From NCBI RefSeq assembly GCF_001613345.1, contig NZ_BDCE01000070.1:1-64000 (forward strand): DNA of 64,000 nucleotides, in the 5' to 3' direction. Under the pieces are notes generated by a model, which saw only the letters and a program-made list of their open reading frames with translations, was not told where the DNA came from and ran no database searches. The translations under genes were made by a program, and so were the position numbers. Source of the stretch: Nocardia uniformis NBRC 13702. Its GTDB lineage: Bacteria > Actinomycetota > Actinomycetes > Mycobacteriales > Mycobacteriaceae. How positions within the stretch are numbered: the first letter of the stretch is position 1; every line of letters starts with the position of its first letter. Shown here in pieces: positions 27,815 to 37,221 of the stretch.

Positions 27815-30058
27815 TTACCCGACTGCGTCCTGGTCGGTCGGCGTCGCGGGGGTGGGGGTTCGCCGACGGATCGCTGCCACCGCTATGGCGGCCGCGGCCA
27901 GAATACACAACAGCACTTCCGGTGCGGGTCCGATCCGCGTGGCAAGTGTCGAGTCCTCGCGCAGCGGCACCGTGGCGACCAGGGCGGCCGGAACGAACTG
28001 GCCAGTCTGCTGTTGAATTCGCCCGTCGGCGCCGATTATCGCGCTCACGCCGGTGGTAGCGGAGACGATGAGGGCGCGGCCGTGCTCGACCGCGCGCACC
28101 CGCGACATGGCCAATTGCTGATAGGTCATCTCACTCTTGCCGAAGGTGGCGTTATTGGTGGGCACCGTGAGCAGCTGCGCGCCCGCGCGGACGGCATCGG
28201 AGAAGGCGCGGTCGAAGGCCACCTCGTAGCAGGTGGCGACGCCGATGTCGACGATTCCGGCGCGGGCGGTCGGGACCGCGACGACGCCGTCACCGTGGCC
28301 GGGGACGAAATACCCGGCGCGGTCGGCATATTCGGAGAAGTGCCGGAAGAACTCGCGATAGGGCAGGTATTCGCCGAAGGGCTGGATGATTTTCTTGTCG
28401 TGCCGGTCGATCGGCCCGTTCGCGCCGTCCCACACCATGACCGAATTGGTGGTGGTGCGATCGGAATTCACCAGCACCGCGCCGACCAGGATGGGAGCTT
28501 TGATCTCCGCGGAGGCCCGGGTGATGAGGGCGGCGGCATCCGGGTTGCGCAGCGGGTCGATATCCGACGAATTCTCCGGCCAGATCACCACATCCGGCTG
28601 CGGGGCGCGTCCGGCGGCCACCTCGCGGGCCAGCTCCTCGGTGCGCCTGACGTGATTGTCGAGCACCGCGCGGCGCTGGGCATTGAAATCGAGTCCCAGG
28701 CGCGGCACGCTGCCCTGGATCGCGGCGACCGTGATCGGCCGGTTGCCGTCCTCCGGGCCGGGCAGCGCGGGCCGGAGGATCACTCCGGTGACAGGAATGA
28801 TAGCCACAACAATTGCCGCGACAATAATTCGGTTCCACGATATGAGACGCAAAGTCCCCCAGCTGGAAAGACGCGGAGAGTTAGCGGCTTCGGCATCCGC
28901 GCCGCGCGAGCGCCACAGCCGCAGCACGATCCACGCCACCCCGGTTCCGGTCAGCGCCACCAGGAAACTGAGCAGCGGCGCGCCACCGACCATGGCAAAC
29001 GACAGAAACCAGCCGTCGCCCTGCCCGAAAGCCAGCCTCCCCCAGGGAAATCCACCGAACGGAAAACTGGCCCGCAACCACTCGGTCAGCGACCATCCCG
29101 CAGCCACCCACAGCGGCCAGCCCGGCAACCGCCCGACCAGTCGGGCGACCATGCCGAAGAGCCCGACATACACCGCGCACACCACCGACAGCGCCAACCA
29201 CGGCACCGGCCCCACATAGATCCCGGTCCACGGCAGCAGCGGCAGGAAGAACCCGAGCCCGGCGAGCATCCCGTACCCGAATCCCCCACGCAGGCGGCCG
29301 TTTCCACGCACGGTGAGGGTGAGTATCGCGATGCCGACAGGGGCGATGAACCACAGCGTCCGCGGCGGGAAGCTCACGAACAGCAACAGTCCCGCGATCA
29401 CTGCCGTAATCGACCGTGCCACAACCGGATACCGCCATGCCGACGCCACGGCCCGATCGACTGGCCCTCGGGGCCGGTCACCAGCGGTGTCTGCAAGCTG
29501 CCCGGAGCCGGGGGACTCACCGACATGGTCGTGTGGGCGTCCCGACCATTCGCTGTGACGCGCGTCGCCGGGGTCGACTGTGCCACTGGACCGGTCGGCT
29601 CCGCTGACGCTCGCCGTGGGCGTCAGGACTCCTACCGTATCGGCCGACTTGCCGACACCGGCGCGATCCGGCCGTTCACCCCCGATCGTCGCTGTCATAC
29701 CGGCCGAAGCGATTTCGCCTGTGGAACCTGGCCGATCGGTCACCCTGCCCTGTGCGGCGGGGGCCGGAACCGCGGCAGCATCGGCCGGGTTGCCGGCGTC
29801 TGCGCTATCGGACCGTTCTCCGTCTGCCGTCGACTTGTCCCTATCCGGGGCAGGTTCACCTGCGCGGCTGAGCTGTTCGATTTCCCTGCCGTCTGCGCCG
29901 GGCATCCGGGAGGCGGCGGGGTCGGCCCGGTCGCCGAGGTTCCCGTTATCGGACCGTCCATCGGATTGTCGGCCGTCAATCTCCGAATGCATATCGCTCG
30001 AGGCCGGTTCGCCTGGGGCGCTGGATTGTTCGGGCACGCGCGGGTCCACCTCACGCAC
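27815..30058 (-). CDS. lnt: apolipoprotein N-acyltransferase with long N-terminal extension
   Basis: A 747-residue Lnt. The last ~540 residues are a standard enzyme: N-terminal membrane helices from about residue 210 (FVSFPPRTLWFIAPVG) and a carbon-nitrogen-hydrolase domain with the triad Glu in WPENSSD, Lys in DKKIIQPFGEYLP and Cys in ATCYEVAF. It N-acylates lipoproteins at the membrane. The first 203 residues are hydrophilic, low-complexity and Asp/Gly/Ser/Pro-rich. The GTG at 30058 overlaps the amidohydrolase stop by 8 bases; an internal GTG at 29449 would give a conventional-length protein. Mycobacterial Lnt is linked to a Ppm domain, which is absent here. Confidence 0.93.
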   Translation of the reverse strand: MREVDPRVPEQSSAPGEPASSDMHSEIDGRQSDGRSDNGNLGDRADPAASRMPGADGREIEQLSRAGEPAPDRDKSTADGERSDSADAGNPADAAAVPAPAAQGRVTDRPGSTGEIASAGMTATIGGERPDRAGVGKSADTVGVLTPTASVSGADRSSGTVDPGDARHSEWSGRPHDHVGESPGSGQLADTAGDRPRGPVDRAVASAWRYPVVARSITAVIAGLLLFVSFPPRTLWFIAPVGIAILTLTVRGNGRLRGGFGYGMLAGLGFFLPLLPWTGIYVGPVPWLALSVVCAVYVGLFGMVARLVGRLPGWPLWVAAGWSLTEWLRASFPFGGFPWGRLAFGQGDGWFLSFAMVGGAPLLSFLVALTGTGVAWIVLRLWRSRGADAEAANSPRLSSWGTLRLISWNRIIVAAIVVAIIPVTGVILRPALPGPEDGNRPITVAAIQGSVPRLGLDFNAQRRAVLDNHVRRTEELAREVAAGRAPQPDVVIWPENSSDIDPLRNPDAAALITRASAEIKAPILVGAVLVNSDRTTTNSVMVWDGANGPIDRHDKKIIQPFGEYLPYREFFRHFSEYADRAGYFVPGHGDGVVAVPTARAGIVDIGVATCYEVAFDRAFSDAVRAGAQLLTVPTNNATFGKSEMTYQQLAMSRVRAVEHGRALIVSATTGVSAIIGADGRIQQQTGQFVPAALVATVPLREDSTLATRIGPAPEVLLCILAAAAIAVAAIRRRTPTPATPTDQDAVG

Positions 30059-31646
30059 CGTGGATGGTGACGCCGCGGTTCACGGTGCGCAGGCAGCGCG
30101 GGAGGGGGGCTTCCGGGGTGAGGGGTGGGAGGCCGGGGACTCGGGAGCGGGGGTCGGTGGACCAGCGTTGGACCTTGTCGGTGGCCGCGGCGACGACGAG
30201 TTCGCCGGCTTCCCAGATGGCGTAGGTGGCGGGGGCTCCGGGGACGAGGGTGCCGGAGACGCCGTCGCGGACGCCGCCCGCGCGCCAGGCGCCGCGGGTG
30301 GCGGCGGTGAAGGCGGCGCGGGGGGAAATCCGGTGGCCGGGGGTGCGGTGGTGGGCGGCGGCGCGTACGGCCGCCCATGGGTCGAGCGGGGTGACGGGGG
30401 CGTCGGAGCCGATGGCGAGGGAGATTCCGGCGGCGGCCATGGCGGCGAAGGGGTTGAGGGTGGCGGCGCGGTCGGCGCCGAGGCGGGTGGCGTACATACC
30501 GTCCGGGCCGCCCCAGGCGGCGTCGAATCCCGGTTGCACGCTGGCGATTACGCCCCACTCGCCGAGCTGGGCGATCTGGTCGGCGTCGAGCATTTCGGCG
30601 TGCTCGAGACGGTGGCCGCGCGCGGCGACGGCCGGACCGCCGAGTTCCGCGACGGCCCGGCCGAAGCCCGTGACCACGGCGTCCATGGCGGCGTCGCCGA
30701 TGACGTGGAATCCGGCCTGGATTCCGGCCTCGGTGCAGGCGCGCACGTGTGCGGCGATGGTGCCAGCGTCGAGGAAGCCGATACCGGTGCTGTCGCTATC
30801 GGTGTAGGGGTGGCGCAGCCAGGCGGTATGGGAGCCGAGGGAGCCGTCGACGAACAGGTCGCCGCCGAGTGCGTGCACGCCGAGTTCCTCGAGCAGGGTG
30901 CGGGCCTCATCGGCGGTGCGCACTGCCTCGCCCCAGTACACGCGCACGTCGACGCCGTGTGAGAACTCCAGCAGCTCCGCCACATCCGTGCGTCCGCTGA
31001 TGTCGGGCCCGGCGCATTCGTGGACGGCGGCAATGCCCTGGGCGGCGGCGTGGTCGAGGGCCGCCTGCCGGGCGCGGTCGCGCTGTCCACGGTCGAGTCC
31101 GGCCAGGGTGGCGGTGCGCACCAGGTGGTGGGCGTCGGCGCGCAGCGGTTCACCACGGGTGAAGCCCGGTGTGGCGGTCACTTCGGGCACGGAGTCGAGC
31201 AGTGTGGACGACACCGCGGCCGAATGCGCGTCCACCCGAGTCAGATACACCGCGCGGCCGGGTGCGGCGCTCTCCAGGTCCGCGACGGTCGGCGGTCGTC
31301 CCTCGTCCCAGCGCGTTTCGTCCCAGCCGTCCCCGATAATGGTCCCGTCCGGGTTGGCCCGCGCGAATTCCCGCACCAGATCCAGGCATTCGGCCAGCGA
31401 ATCGGTGCGCGACAGATCCAGTCCGGTGAGTTTCAATCCCAGTGCGGTGATGTGTACGTGCGGATCCACGAACGCGGGTGCGACGAACGCGCCCGCCAGG
31501 TCGATGATCTCCGCGTCCGGATGCAGTGCCAGCGCTGGTTTGTCCTGCCCCACCCATACGACGGTGCCGTCACTGACCGCCATGGCGGTCGCGTCCGGAT
31601 TACTGGAGCTGTAGATACGGCCACCGACAAGCAACTGGGTACTCAC
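30051..31646 (-). CDS. amidohydrolase family protein (YtcJ-like)
   Basis: A 531-residue metal-dependent amidohydrolase of the YtcJ/Amidohydrolase_3 group. Metal-site pieces are VDPHVHI near the N terminus, GFHVIGDAAMD and RLEHAEM in the middle, and IGSDAPVTPLDP near the C terminus. The natural substrate in this group is usually unknown. GTG 31646 (MSTQLLVGGRIYSS) starts the protein; its stop overlaps the lnt start, so the two are translationally coupled. Confidence 0.9.
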   Translation of the reverse strand: MSTQLLVGGRIYSSSNPDATAMAVSDGTVVWVGQDKPALALHPDAEIIDLAGAFVAPAFVDPHVHITALGLKLTGLDLSRTDSLAECLDLVREFARANPDGTIIGDGWDETRWDEGRPPTVADLESAAPGRAVYLTRVDAHSAAVSSTLLDSVPEVTATPGFTRGEPLRADAHHLVRTATLAGLDRGQRDRARQAALDHAAAQGIAAVHECAGPDISGRTDVAELLEFSHGVDVRVYWGEAVRTADEARTLLEELGVHALGGDLFVDGSLGSHTAWLRHPYTDSDSTGIGFLDAGTIAAHVRACTEAGIQAGFHVIGDAAMDAVVTGFGRAVAELGGPAVAARGHRLEHAEMLDADQIAQLGEWGVIASVQPGFDAAWGGPDGMYATRLGADRAATLNPFAAMAAAGISLAIGSDAPVTPLDPWAAVRAAAHHRTPGHRISPRAAFTAATRGAWRAGGVRDGVSGTLVPGAPATYAIWEAGELVVAAATDKVQRWSTDPRSRVPGLPPLTPEAPLPRCLRTVNRGVTIHGA

Positions 31647-31767
31647 GAGTCTCCAGTCTGCCGCACGCCCCGCCGCGCGGTCCCGGCAGCCTCACCCGCG
31701 ACAGCCGGCGACGCGACGCACGGGCCGGTAACTGGTCCAGCGCCCGCCCGCCTGTCACGCTAGGGGT

Positions 31768-31995
31768 GTGAAATCTGGAGATCAGGACGATACGGAGGCC
31801 ACCGCAGCCTCCGAGCCCGCCGAAACCGGTAAGCCCGCGGATGACATCAAGCGTCGCTTCCGCGAGGCCCTCGAGCGCAAACAGGGTCGGCACTCCGATG
31901 GTGTGGGCACCGGCGGCGGTGGCAATTCCAAGGTCCACGGCACGCACGGACCGGCCAATAACAAGCAGATGTTCCGCCGTAAGAGCGGCGGCTGA
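31768..31995 (+). CDS. DUF5302 small hydrophilic protein
   Basis: A 75-residue charged protein with the conserved DDIKRRFREALERKQ helix and a glycine-rich tail ending NNKQMFRRKSGG, matching the actinobacterial DUF5302 family of unknown function. GTG at 31768 is the only sensible start. It stands alone on the plus strand between the amidohydrolase and fxsA. Confidence 0.8.
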   Translation: MKSGDQDDTEATAASEPAETGKPADDIKRRFREALERKQGRHSDGVGTGGGGNSKVHGTHGPANNKQMFRRKSGG

Positions 31996-32070
31996 GCTCC
32001 GACCAGCACAGAGCGAACCGGTGGTGAGCCCGACTACGGAGTCACCACCGGTTCGGCATTGCGGCCGGTG

Positions 32071-32565
32071 TCAGCGAGGTTCGATAATGCGGTGCGCGGA
32101 GCCCTGTCCGTCGTCGTACCACTGGTTCTCCACGGTGGCGTCGATGACCTCACCATCGGGATCGATGACCACGTTGCCGTAGCCATGGGGTCCGACGGCC
32201 ATGGCCACGCGATCCATGCGGCGGGCGGCGAAGGCGGCCACGGCCGGGCGGAGCACGAAGCGGGTGGCCGGGATCAGTGCCAGCAGACCCACCAGTGTGG
32301 TGAGCAGGCCGGGTACGAACATCAAGACCGCACCCGCGGTGACCAGCGCGCCGTCGGCGACCGCCGAACTCGCCGCGATCTCCCCGCGCCCGGCCTTGCG
32401 GAACTGTTCGAATACCCGCCGCCCCTGCGATTTCACCAGGATCAACCCGGCCGCCGATCCCGCGATGAGCAGCAGGATGGTCGGAAATACGCCGATGACG
32501 TGGCCGACCGCCACGAGCGTGGCGACTTCCGCGACGAGATAGGCGATGAACAACAGGGCAGCCAT
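32071..32565 (-). CDS. fxsA: FxsA family membrane protein
   Basis: A 164-residue FxsA-type protein with an N-terminal hydrophobic pair (FIAYLVAEVATLVAVGHVIG, TILLLIAGSAAGLILVKSQG), a short amphipathic helix and a third membrane segment FVPGLLTTLVGLLALIP. FxsA is a membrane protein first linked to phage exclusion in E. coli; its cellular role is unclear. ATG 32565. Its position near lnt matches the mycobacterial arrangement. Confidence 0.92.
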   Translation of the reverse strand: MAALLFIAYLVAEVATLVAVGHVIGVFPTILLLIAGSAAGLILVKSQGRRVFEQFRKAGRGEIAASSAVADGALVTAGAVLMFVPGLLTTLVGLLALIPATRFVLRPAVAAFAARRMDRVAMAVGPHGYGNVVIDPDGEVIDATVENQWYDDGQGSAHRIIEPR

Positions 32566-32670
32566 GGTGCGATCCTTTCGGACGATCTACTCGAGACAAC
32601 GTCCGGGAGCCGGAATTTTCTCCCGAGGCCGCGACCACTGTGTCACAGCGCACCGCCGCCAGTCGGCGGA

Positions 32671-33333
32671 TCAGGCGCTACCGGGGCGGACCAGACCGGT
32701 TTCGTAGGCGAGGACCACCGCTTGGACCCGGTCGCGCAGGCCGAGTTTGGTGAGTACGCGGCCGACGTGGGTTTTGACCGTGGCCTCGGAGAGGAAGAGG
32801 GCAGCGGCGATTTCGCCATTGGAGCGGCCCGCGGCGATATGTTCGAGGACTTCGCGTTCGCGGGCGGTGAGGACCTCGAGGATGCCCGGATCGCGGCCCG
32901 CGCCCGGATCGTCGGCAATGAGGCGGTCGAGTAGTCGTTTGGTGACCTTCGGGGAGACCACCGCGTCGCCGGCGGCGACACTGCGAATGGCGGAGATGAG
33001 GTCTTCGGGCGGGGTGTCCTTGAGCAGGAAGCCGCTGGCTCCGGCGCGGAGCGCGCCGAGGGCGTGTTCGTCGAGGTCGAAGGTGGTCATGACCAGAACC
33101 CTGCTGCCGCACTCGGATTCGATGATGCGCGCGGTAGCGGTGACACCGTCGGTGACGGGCATGCGGACATCCATGAGCACCACGTCGGGGCGCAGTTCGG
33201 CGGTGCGGGCAATGGCGGTGCTGCCATTGTCGGCCTCACCGATCACCTCGATATCGGGATGCGCGCCGAGCACCATCTTCAATCCCGCGCGCATGAGTTC
33301 CTGGTCGTCGACTACGAGAACGGTGATCGGCAC
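32671..33333 (-). CDS. NarL/LuxR-type response regulator
   Basis: A 220-residue response regulator. The receiver has the acidic pair VVDDQ, the phosphorylation site VVLMDVRMP and the conserved Lys in FLLKDTPP; the C-terminal LuxR HTH reads LTAREREVLEHIAAGRSN...SEATVKTHVGRVLTKL. GTG 33333 was preferred over a TTG at 33342. It follows the histidine kinase gene by 50 bases on the same strand, so the two form a two-component system. Target genes are unknown. Confidence 0.93.
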   Translation of the reverse strand: MPITVLVVDDQELMRAGLKMVLGAHPDIEVIGEADNGSTAIARTAELRPDVVLMDVRMPVTDGVTATARIIESECGSRVLVMTTFDLDEHALGALRAGASGFLLKDTPPEDLISAIRSVAAGDAVVSPKVTKRLLDRLIADDPGAGRDPGILEVLTAREREVLEHIAAGRSNGEIAAALFLSEATVKTHVGRVLTKLGLRDRVQAVVLAYETGLVRPGSA

Positions 33334-33383
33334 ACGGACCAATCTATCGGCCCGGCGTCCCGGTCCCGGCCGCGCCCGGCCGG

Positions 33384-34631
33384 TTACTCGCCGGGGGTGC
33401 GGTCGAGGGGGATGGTGGCGCGGACGCGCCAGCCGCCCTCGAGGCGGCGTCCGGCGGTGAGGGTGCCGCCCAGGACCGCCATGCGTTCGCGCATACCGAC
33501 CAGACCGAACCCGCTGCCGGTAATGCGGGTGGGTGAGTCACGCTGGGCGGCGGCCGCTTTCATGGTGCCGCTCCCGGACTTGACCGCGGCCGTATCCGTG
33601 GCCTGGCGAATCGCGACGGACGTGGCGCCGGAGTCGGTGACCTCCACCAGAATGTCGGTGTCGCGGCGGCGGACCCGCACCTGGGCGAGGGCGTCCGGCC
33701 CGGCGTAGCGCAGGCTGTTGGTCAGCGATTCCTGCACGATCCGGTGCACTCCCAGGCTCACCTCGGGGCTGACATTGTCGAGTTCGCCGGTCAGTTCCAG
33801 TTCCACCGCCAACCCCGCACTGCGCATCATCTCCACGAGCTTGGCGATACCGGCGGTGCCGTGCTGCGGCAACTGTTCGGGGGAATGCTCGATGCGCAGC
33901 AATTCGACGGTCCGGCGCAGTTCGCGCAGCGCCTCCCGGCCGGTGGAGGCGATGGTGGTGAGTGCCCCCTCGGCCGTATCGGGGTCCCGGCGCAGGGCAT
34001 AGCGCGCGCCGTCGGCCTGCACAATGATGACGCTCACCGCATGGGCGACCACATCGTGGAGTTCGCGGGCAATGCGGGTGCGTTCGGCCGAAACAGCGTC
34101 GTGCGCGCGGCGTTCGCGGTCGTAATCGGCGACGGCGAGGCGGGCGGCGACCTCGGTGTCGTAGGCGTGGCGCGCACCGATGAATTCGGCGAGTGTCCAG
34201 CAGAACGCGTAGTACACGACGGTGAAGGCGATATCGGTGCCTTTCGGCGTACCGATCATGAGGGAGGAGAACCCGCTGTCGAGAATCAGGGCGCCGAGGT
34301 ACCAGAGTCCTTGGCGGCGGCCGACATACGCCACCAGCGTGTACAGCATGATGCCCAGCGCCAGCAGCGCCGGATGCAGCGCGTCCCCATCGTCGATTCC
34401 CCAGTGCACCAGCGTGGTGAACAACGACATCCCCAGCACCACCAGCGCGCTGCCCACCGGATGCGTGCGCCGGAAGATGACCGGCAGCGGCAGCAGCACA
34501 CTGATCGCGAGATAGACCGCCTTGTGCCGACTCTCCGAAACACCGAGCGCATCGACGAGCATGAGCGCGATCGCCAGTATCGAATCAGCGACCAGCGGCT
34601 TCCCCCGCAACCAGAGACTGAACCGACGCAT
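33384..34631 (-). CDS. sensor histidine kinase (HisKA_3 type)
   Basis: A 415-residue NarX/DesK-class kinase: about five to six N-terminal membrane helices, a cytoplasmic coiled dimerisation stretch, the H-box ERTRIARELHDVVAHAVSV and the ATPase domain with NSLRYAG and GSGFGLVGMRERMAVLGG. An unusual linker of about 35 residues (Thr/Ala/Ser-rich, KSGSGTMKAAAAQRDSPT) sits between the two ATP-binding boxes. It phosphorylates the response regulator encoded just downstream. There is no large extracellular sensor domain, so it may sense the membrane itself. Confidence 0.93.
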   Translation of the reverse strand: MRRFSLWLRGKPLVADSILAIALMLVDALGVSESRHKAVYLAISVLLPLPVIFRRTHPVGSALVVLGMSLFTTLVHWGIDDGDALHPALLALGIMLYTLVAYVGRRQGLWYLGALILDSGFSSLMIGTPKGTDIAFTVVYYAFCWTLAEFIGARHAYDTEVAARLAVADYDRERRAHDAVSAERTRIARELHDVVAHAVSVIIVQADGARYALRRDPDTAEGALTTIASTGREALRELRRTVELLRIEHSPEQLPQHGTAGIAKLVEMMRSAGLAVELELTGELDNVSPEVSLGVHRIVQESLTNSLRYAGPDALAQVRVRRRDTDILVEVTDSGATSVAIRQATDTAAVKSGSGTMKAAAAQRDSPTRITGSGFGLVGMRERMAVLGGTLTAGRRLEGGWRVRATIPLDRTPGE

Positions 34632-34798
34632 GGCACCACCCTAAGGCTCCCCTGCCTCCCCGAGACATCAGCGCCCGACCGAGAGTCGCTGGCCTGCACC
34701 CCTTCGCAGCCCGTTTCGGCGAAACTATCCGGAGGGTGTCGGCACGAGATCTCCACCCCGCCTCGGGCGAGGCTGCCGACAGCGAGGAGTACCCAGAC

Positions 34799-35152
34799 AT
34801 GACGAACCGCTGGGTCGGAGTGACCATCGACTGTGTCGATGTGGAACAGTTGGCGCGCTTTTGGAGCGGGTTACTCGGCCGCCCGCGGGGGCCGTCCCAA
34901 CCTGGATGGGTCTACCTCGGACATGCCGACGACGCACAGCCCCGCCTCGTCTTCCAACCTGTGACCGCGCCCAAGCGCGGCAAGGTGCGGCTGCATCTCG
35001 ACGTCGCCGTTGACGACATCGCCGAGGGCATCGCCCAGGTCGTCGCCCTCGGCGGTCGGTTCACCGGCGAACGGCACGACTACGACGAGGGCGTCGTCGT
35101 AGTCATGGCTGATCCCGAAGATCATGAATTCTGCCTGGTCCAGTACTACTGA
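34799..35152 (+). CDS. VOC-family glyoxalase-like protein
   Basis: A 117-residue single-domain protein of the vicinal oxygen chelate superfamily (Glyoxalase_6-like): WVGVTIDCVDVEQLARFWSG opening, LHLDVAVDD in the middle and MADPEDHEFCLVQ at the end, with His/Glu positions suited to metal binding. ATG at 34799 follows GCGAGGAG. No linked substrate pathway. The 240 bases downstream up to the TSUP gene hold nothing I recognise. Confidence 0.85.
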   Translation: MTNRWVGVTIDCVDVEQLARFWSGLLGRPRGPSQPGWVYLGHADDAQPRLVFQPVTAPKRGKVRLHLDVAVDDIAEGIAQVVALGGRFTGERHDYDEGVVVVMADPEDHEFCLVQYY

Positions 35153-35393
35153 ACCGACGCACGGCACCACCCTGAGCTGGCTCCCCCGCCTCGCTCCCCC
35201 ACACGCAACGTGTCACCGACGAGCACAGCGGGAAGGCGACAACTGATCTCGCAAGAATCGGGGTAACTCGTCGGGTACGCCCAAAATCGGCTCGACTCCC
35301 AACCGGCGGCACGCGTGCACGACGGTCCACGGCTCTCAGCCGGGCGCTGAAGATTCGGGGAGGCGGCGGAGCGCGTGGTGATTTGCCGGGTGT

Positions 35394-36185
35394 ATGCGGT
35401 TCTGGTTGGGTCGGCGGGTGGATGTTGCTGACTGGGCGGTATTGCTGACCGCGGCGACTGCGGCCGGGTGGGTCGATGCGGTGGTCGGTGGCGGTGGGTT
35501 GATCATTCTGCCGACGCTGTTCGTGGTCATGCCCGGTGTGGCACCGCAGACGGCGTTGGGCACCAATAAGATCGCGGCGTTCTCCGGGACCACCGCGGCG
35601 GTGATCACGTTCGCTCGCAAGGTGCCGATGCAGTGGAAGTCACTCGTGCCCGCGGCGGCGCTGGCGGGGGTGGCGGCGGCCGCCGGGTCGGCGGCGGTGG
35701 GGCTGATCGACCGGGATCTGTTCATTCCGATCGTGATGGTGGTGCTGGTGGCCGTCGCGATATTCGTGACGCTGCGTCCCTCGATCGGCGTCACCCTCGC
35801 GACTCATCCCCCGACCCGACGGAAAGCGCTGCTGGTGCTCGGCATCTCCGCCGGGCTGATCGGCCTCTACGACGGTCTGCTCGGCCCGGGCACCGGCACG
35901 TTCCTGATCATCAGTTTCGCCACCCTGCTCGGCACCGAATTCGTGCAGGCGGCGGCCATGGCCAAGGTGATCAATTGCGGCTCCAATCTGGGGTCGCTCA
36001 TCTTCCTCGGCGCGACCGGACATGTGCTGTGGGCGCTCGGCCTCGCCATGGCGGTCGGCAATGTGGTGGGTGCGGTCATCGGCTCGCGCATGGCGCTCGC
36101 GCGGGGCGCGGAATTCGTGCGGGTGGTCTTGCTGGTGGTGGTGATCGGCATGGTGCTACGCCTGGGCTGGCAGCAATTCGCCTGA
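35394..36185 (+). CDS. TSUP (TauE/SafE) family permease
   Basis: A 263-residue permease of the TauE/SafE family with two repeats of about four helices. Family motifs: GWVDAVVGGGGLIILPTL in the first half and GLYDGLLGPGTGTFL in the second. Members export sulfite, sulfonates or related organic anions; the substrate here is unknown. ATG 35394 (MRFWLGRRVDVADW); GTG 35421 is an alternative. Convergent with the TetR gene at 36209. Confidence 0.9.
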   Translation: MRFWLGRRVDVADWAVLLTAATAAGWVDAVVGGGGLIILPTLFVVMPGVAPQTALGTNKIAAFSGTTAAVITFARKVPMQWKSLVPAAALAGVAAAAGSAAVGLIDRDLFIPIVMVVLVAVAIFVTLRPSIGVTLATHPPTRRKALLVLGISAGLIGLYDGLLGPGTGTFLIISFATLLGTEFVQAAAMAKVINCGSNLGSLIFLGATGHVLWALGLAMAVGNVVGAVIGSRMALARGAEFVRVVLLVVVIGMVLRLGWQQFA

Positions 36186-36208
36186 TACCGAACCCGCCCG
36201 AGGACGCA

Positions 36209-37033
36209 CTAGACGAGTGCGTCCTCGGGCAACGGTAGGTCGTCGCCGGCGGCGCGGCGCGCCGCATCGGGTGCGTACCAGGTCGCTTCCCGGCGTGGCG
36301 CGTCCTCCTCCACGCGGTGCCCGCGCTCGACGGTGAGGCGCTCGTTCGGTAGCGATCGCCTGGTGTCGAAGGTGGTGCGCTGGATCGGCGTTCGCGGCGC
36401 GTCGACGGCGGGTTTATCGGATAGCCACGGGGCCAGCACTTTCGACGTGGTCTCCCGGATCATGCGGTGCAACTGATCACCGTCCTCGATTCCGGGTTTC
36501 TGGAACAGCACGGTGAGCGCGCCGGAGACGGCCCCGACCACCGCGCCTACCAGGGCGGCCGCGCCGACATCGTCGAGTTCGTCGGGGAAGGCGTCGCGCA
36601 ACTGTCGGGCGATCTCCTGCTGTGAGGCCAACTGGGCGTAGGCCGCGCGGCCACTCACCGCGGGCACCGTGCGCGAAATCTGGGCGCGCAGTACGGCGAT
36701 TCGCGCGCCGAGGTTGTCGCCGAGGTGATCGCCCGGGTTGTCGCCCGCCGCGCGCAGGGCGCGCAGCAGCACCTCCACCGGGCGTTCCCCCGGCCGTCGG
36801 GTGGCGATGGCCTGCACCGCCGACTGCACCCGTTCGTCGGGCTCGGGGAACAGTAGTTCCTCTTTGCTCGCGAAGTAATTGAAGAACGTTCTGGTGCCGA
36901 CCTCGGCGGCGGCGGCGATCTCGGCGACTGTGGTCGCCTCATAACCTCTGGACTCGAATAGTTCGACGGCGGCCTCGTGGAGGGCGCGGCGGGTGCGTTC
37001 ACGTTTGCGGTCACGGAGTGCGGATGGCGGCAC
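36209..37033 (-). CDS. TetR-family transcriptional regulator
   Basis: A 274-residue TetR protein. The HTH is in RTRRALHEAAVELFESRGYE followed by TTVAEIAAAAEVGTRTFFNYF, then KEELLF. The C-terminal domain is followed by an extra ~50-residue charged tail (QRTTFDTRRSLPNERLTVER) not typical of the fold. GTG 37033 places the HTH about 12 residues in; longer starts up to 37153 are open but unsupported. Divergent from tldD with about 190 bases between them. Confidence 0.88.
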   Translation of the reverse strand: MPPSALRDRKRERTRRALHEAAVELFESRGYEATTVAEIAAAAEVGTRTFFNYFASKEELLFPEPDERVQSAVQAIATRRPGERPVEVLLRALRAAGDNPGDHLGDNLGARIAVLRAQISRTVPAVSGRAAYAQLASQQEIARQLRDAFPDELDDVGAAALVGAVVGAVSGALTVLFQKPGIEDGDQLHRMIRETTSKVLAPWLSDKPAVDAPRTPIQRTTFDTRRSLPNERLTVERGHRVEEDAPRREATWYAPDAARRAAGDDLPLPEDALV

Positions 37034-37221
37034 GCGGGCAGACGCTACGGCATCCCAACAGCAAAATGCCGGATGCCGGTGTCTTCGACGTGTGCGTTTC
37101 ATGGTGTGCGACTTCGCAGTCCATGCATTCTTGCAGCGTGTGCACGATTGCACGGCGTGTATTTCGGGTCGCGGGCGAGTGCTGTTGTCACCGTGGGCGT
37201 GTCGCGCCTAGTTTGGACGAG

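Noticed and set aside
28013..30070. 685-codon plus-strand frame opposite lnt
   Set aside because: Antisense to clear Lnt catalytic motifs; low-complexity translation.
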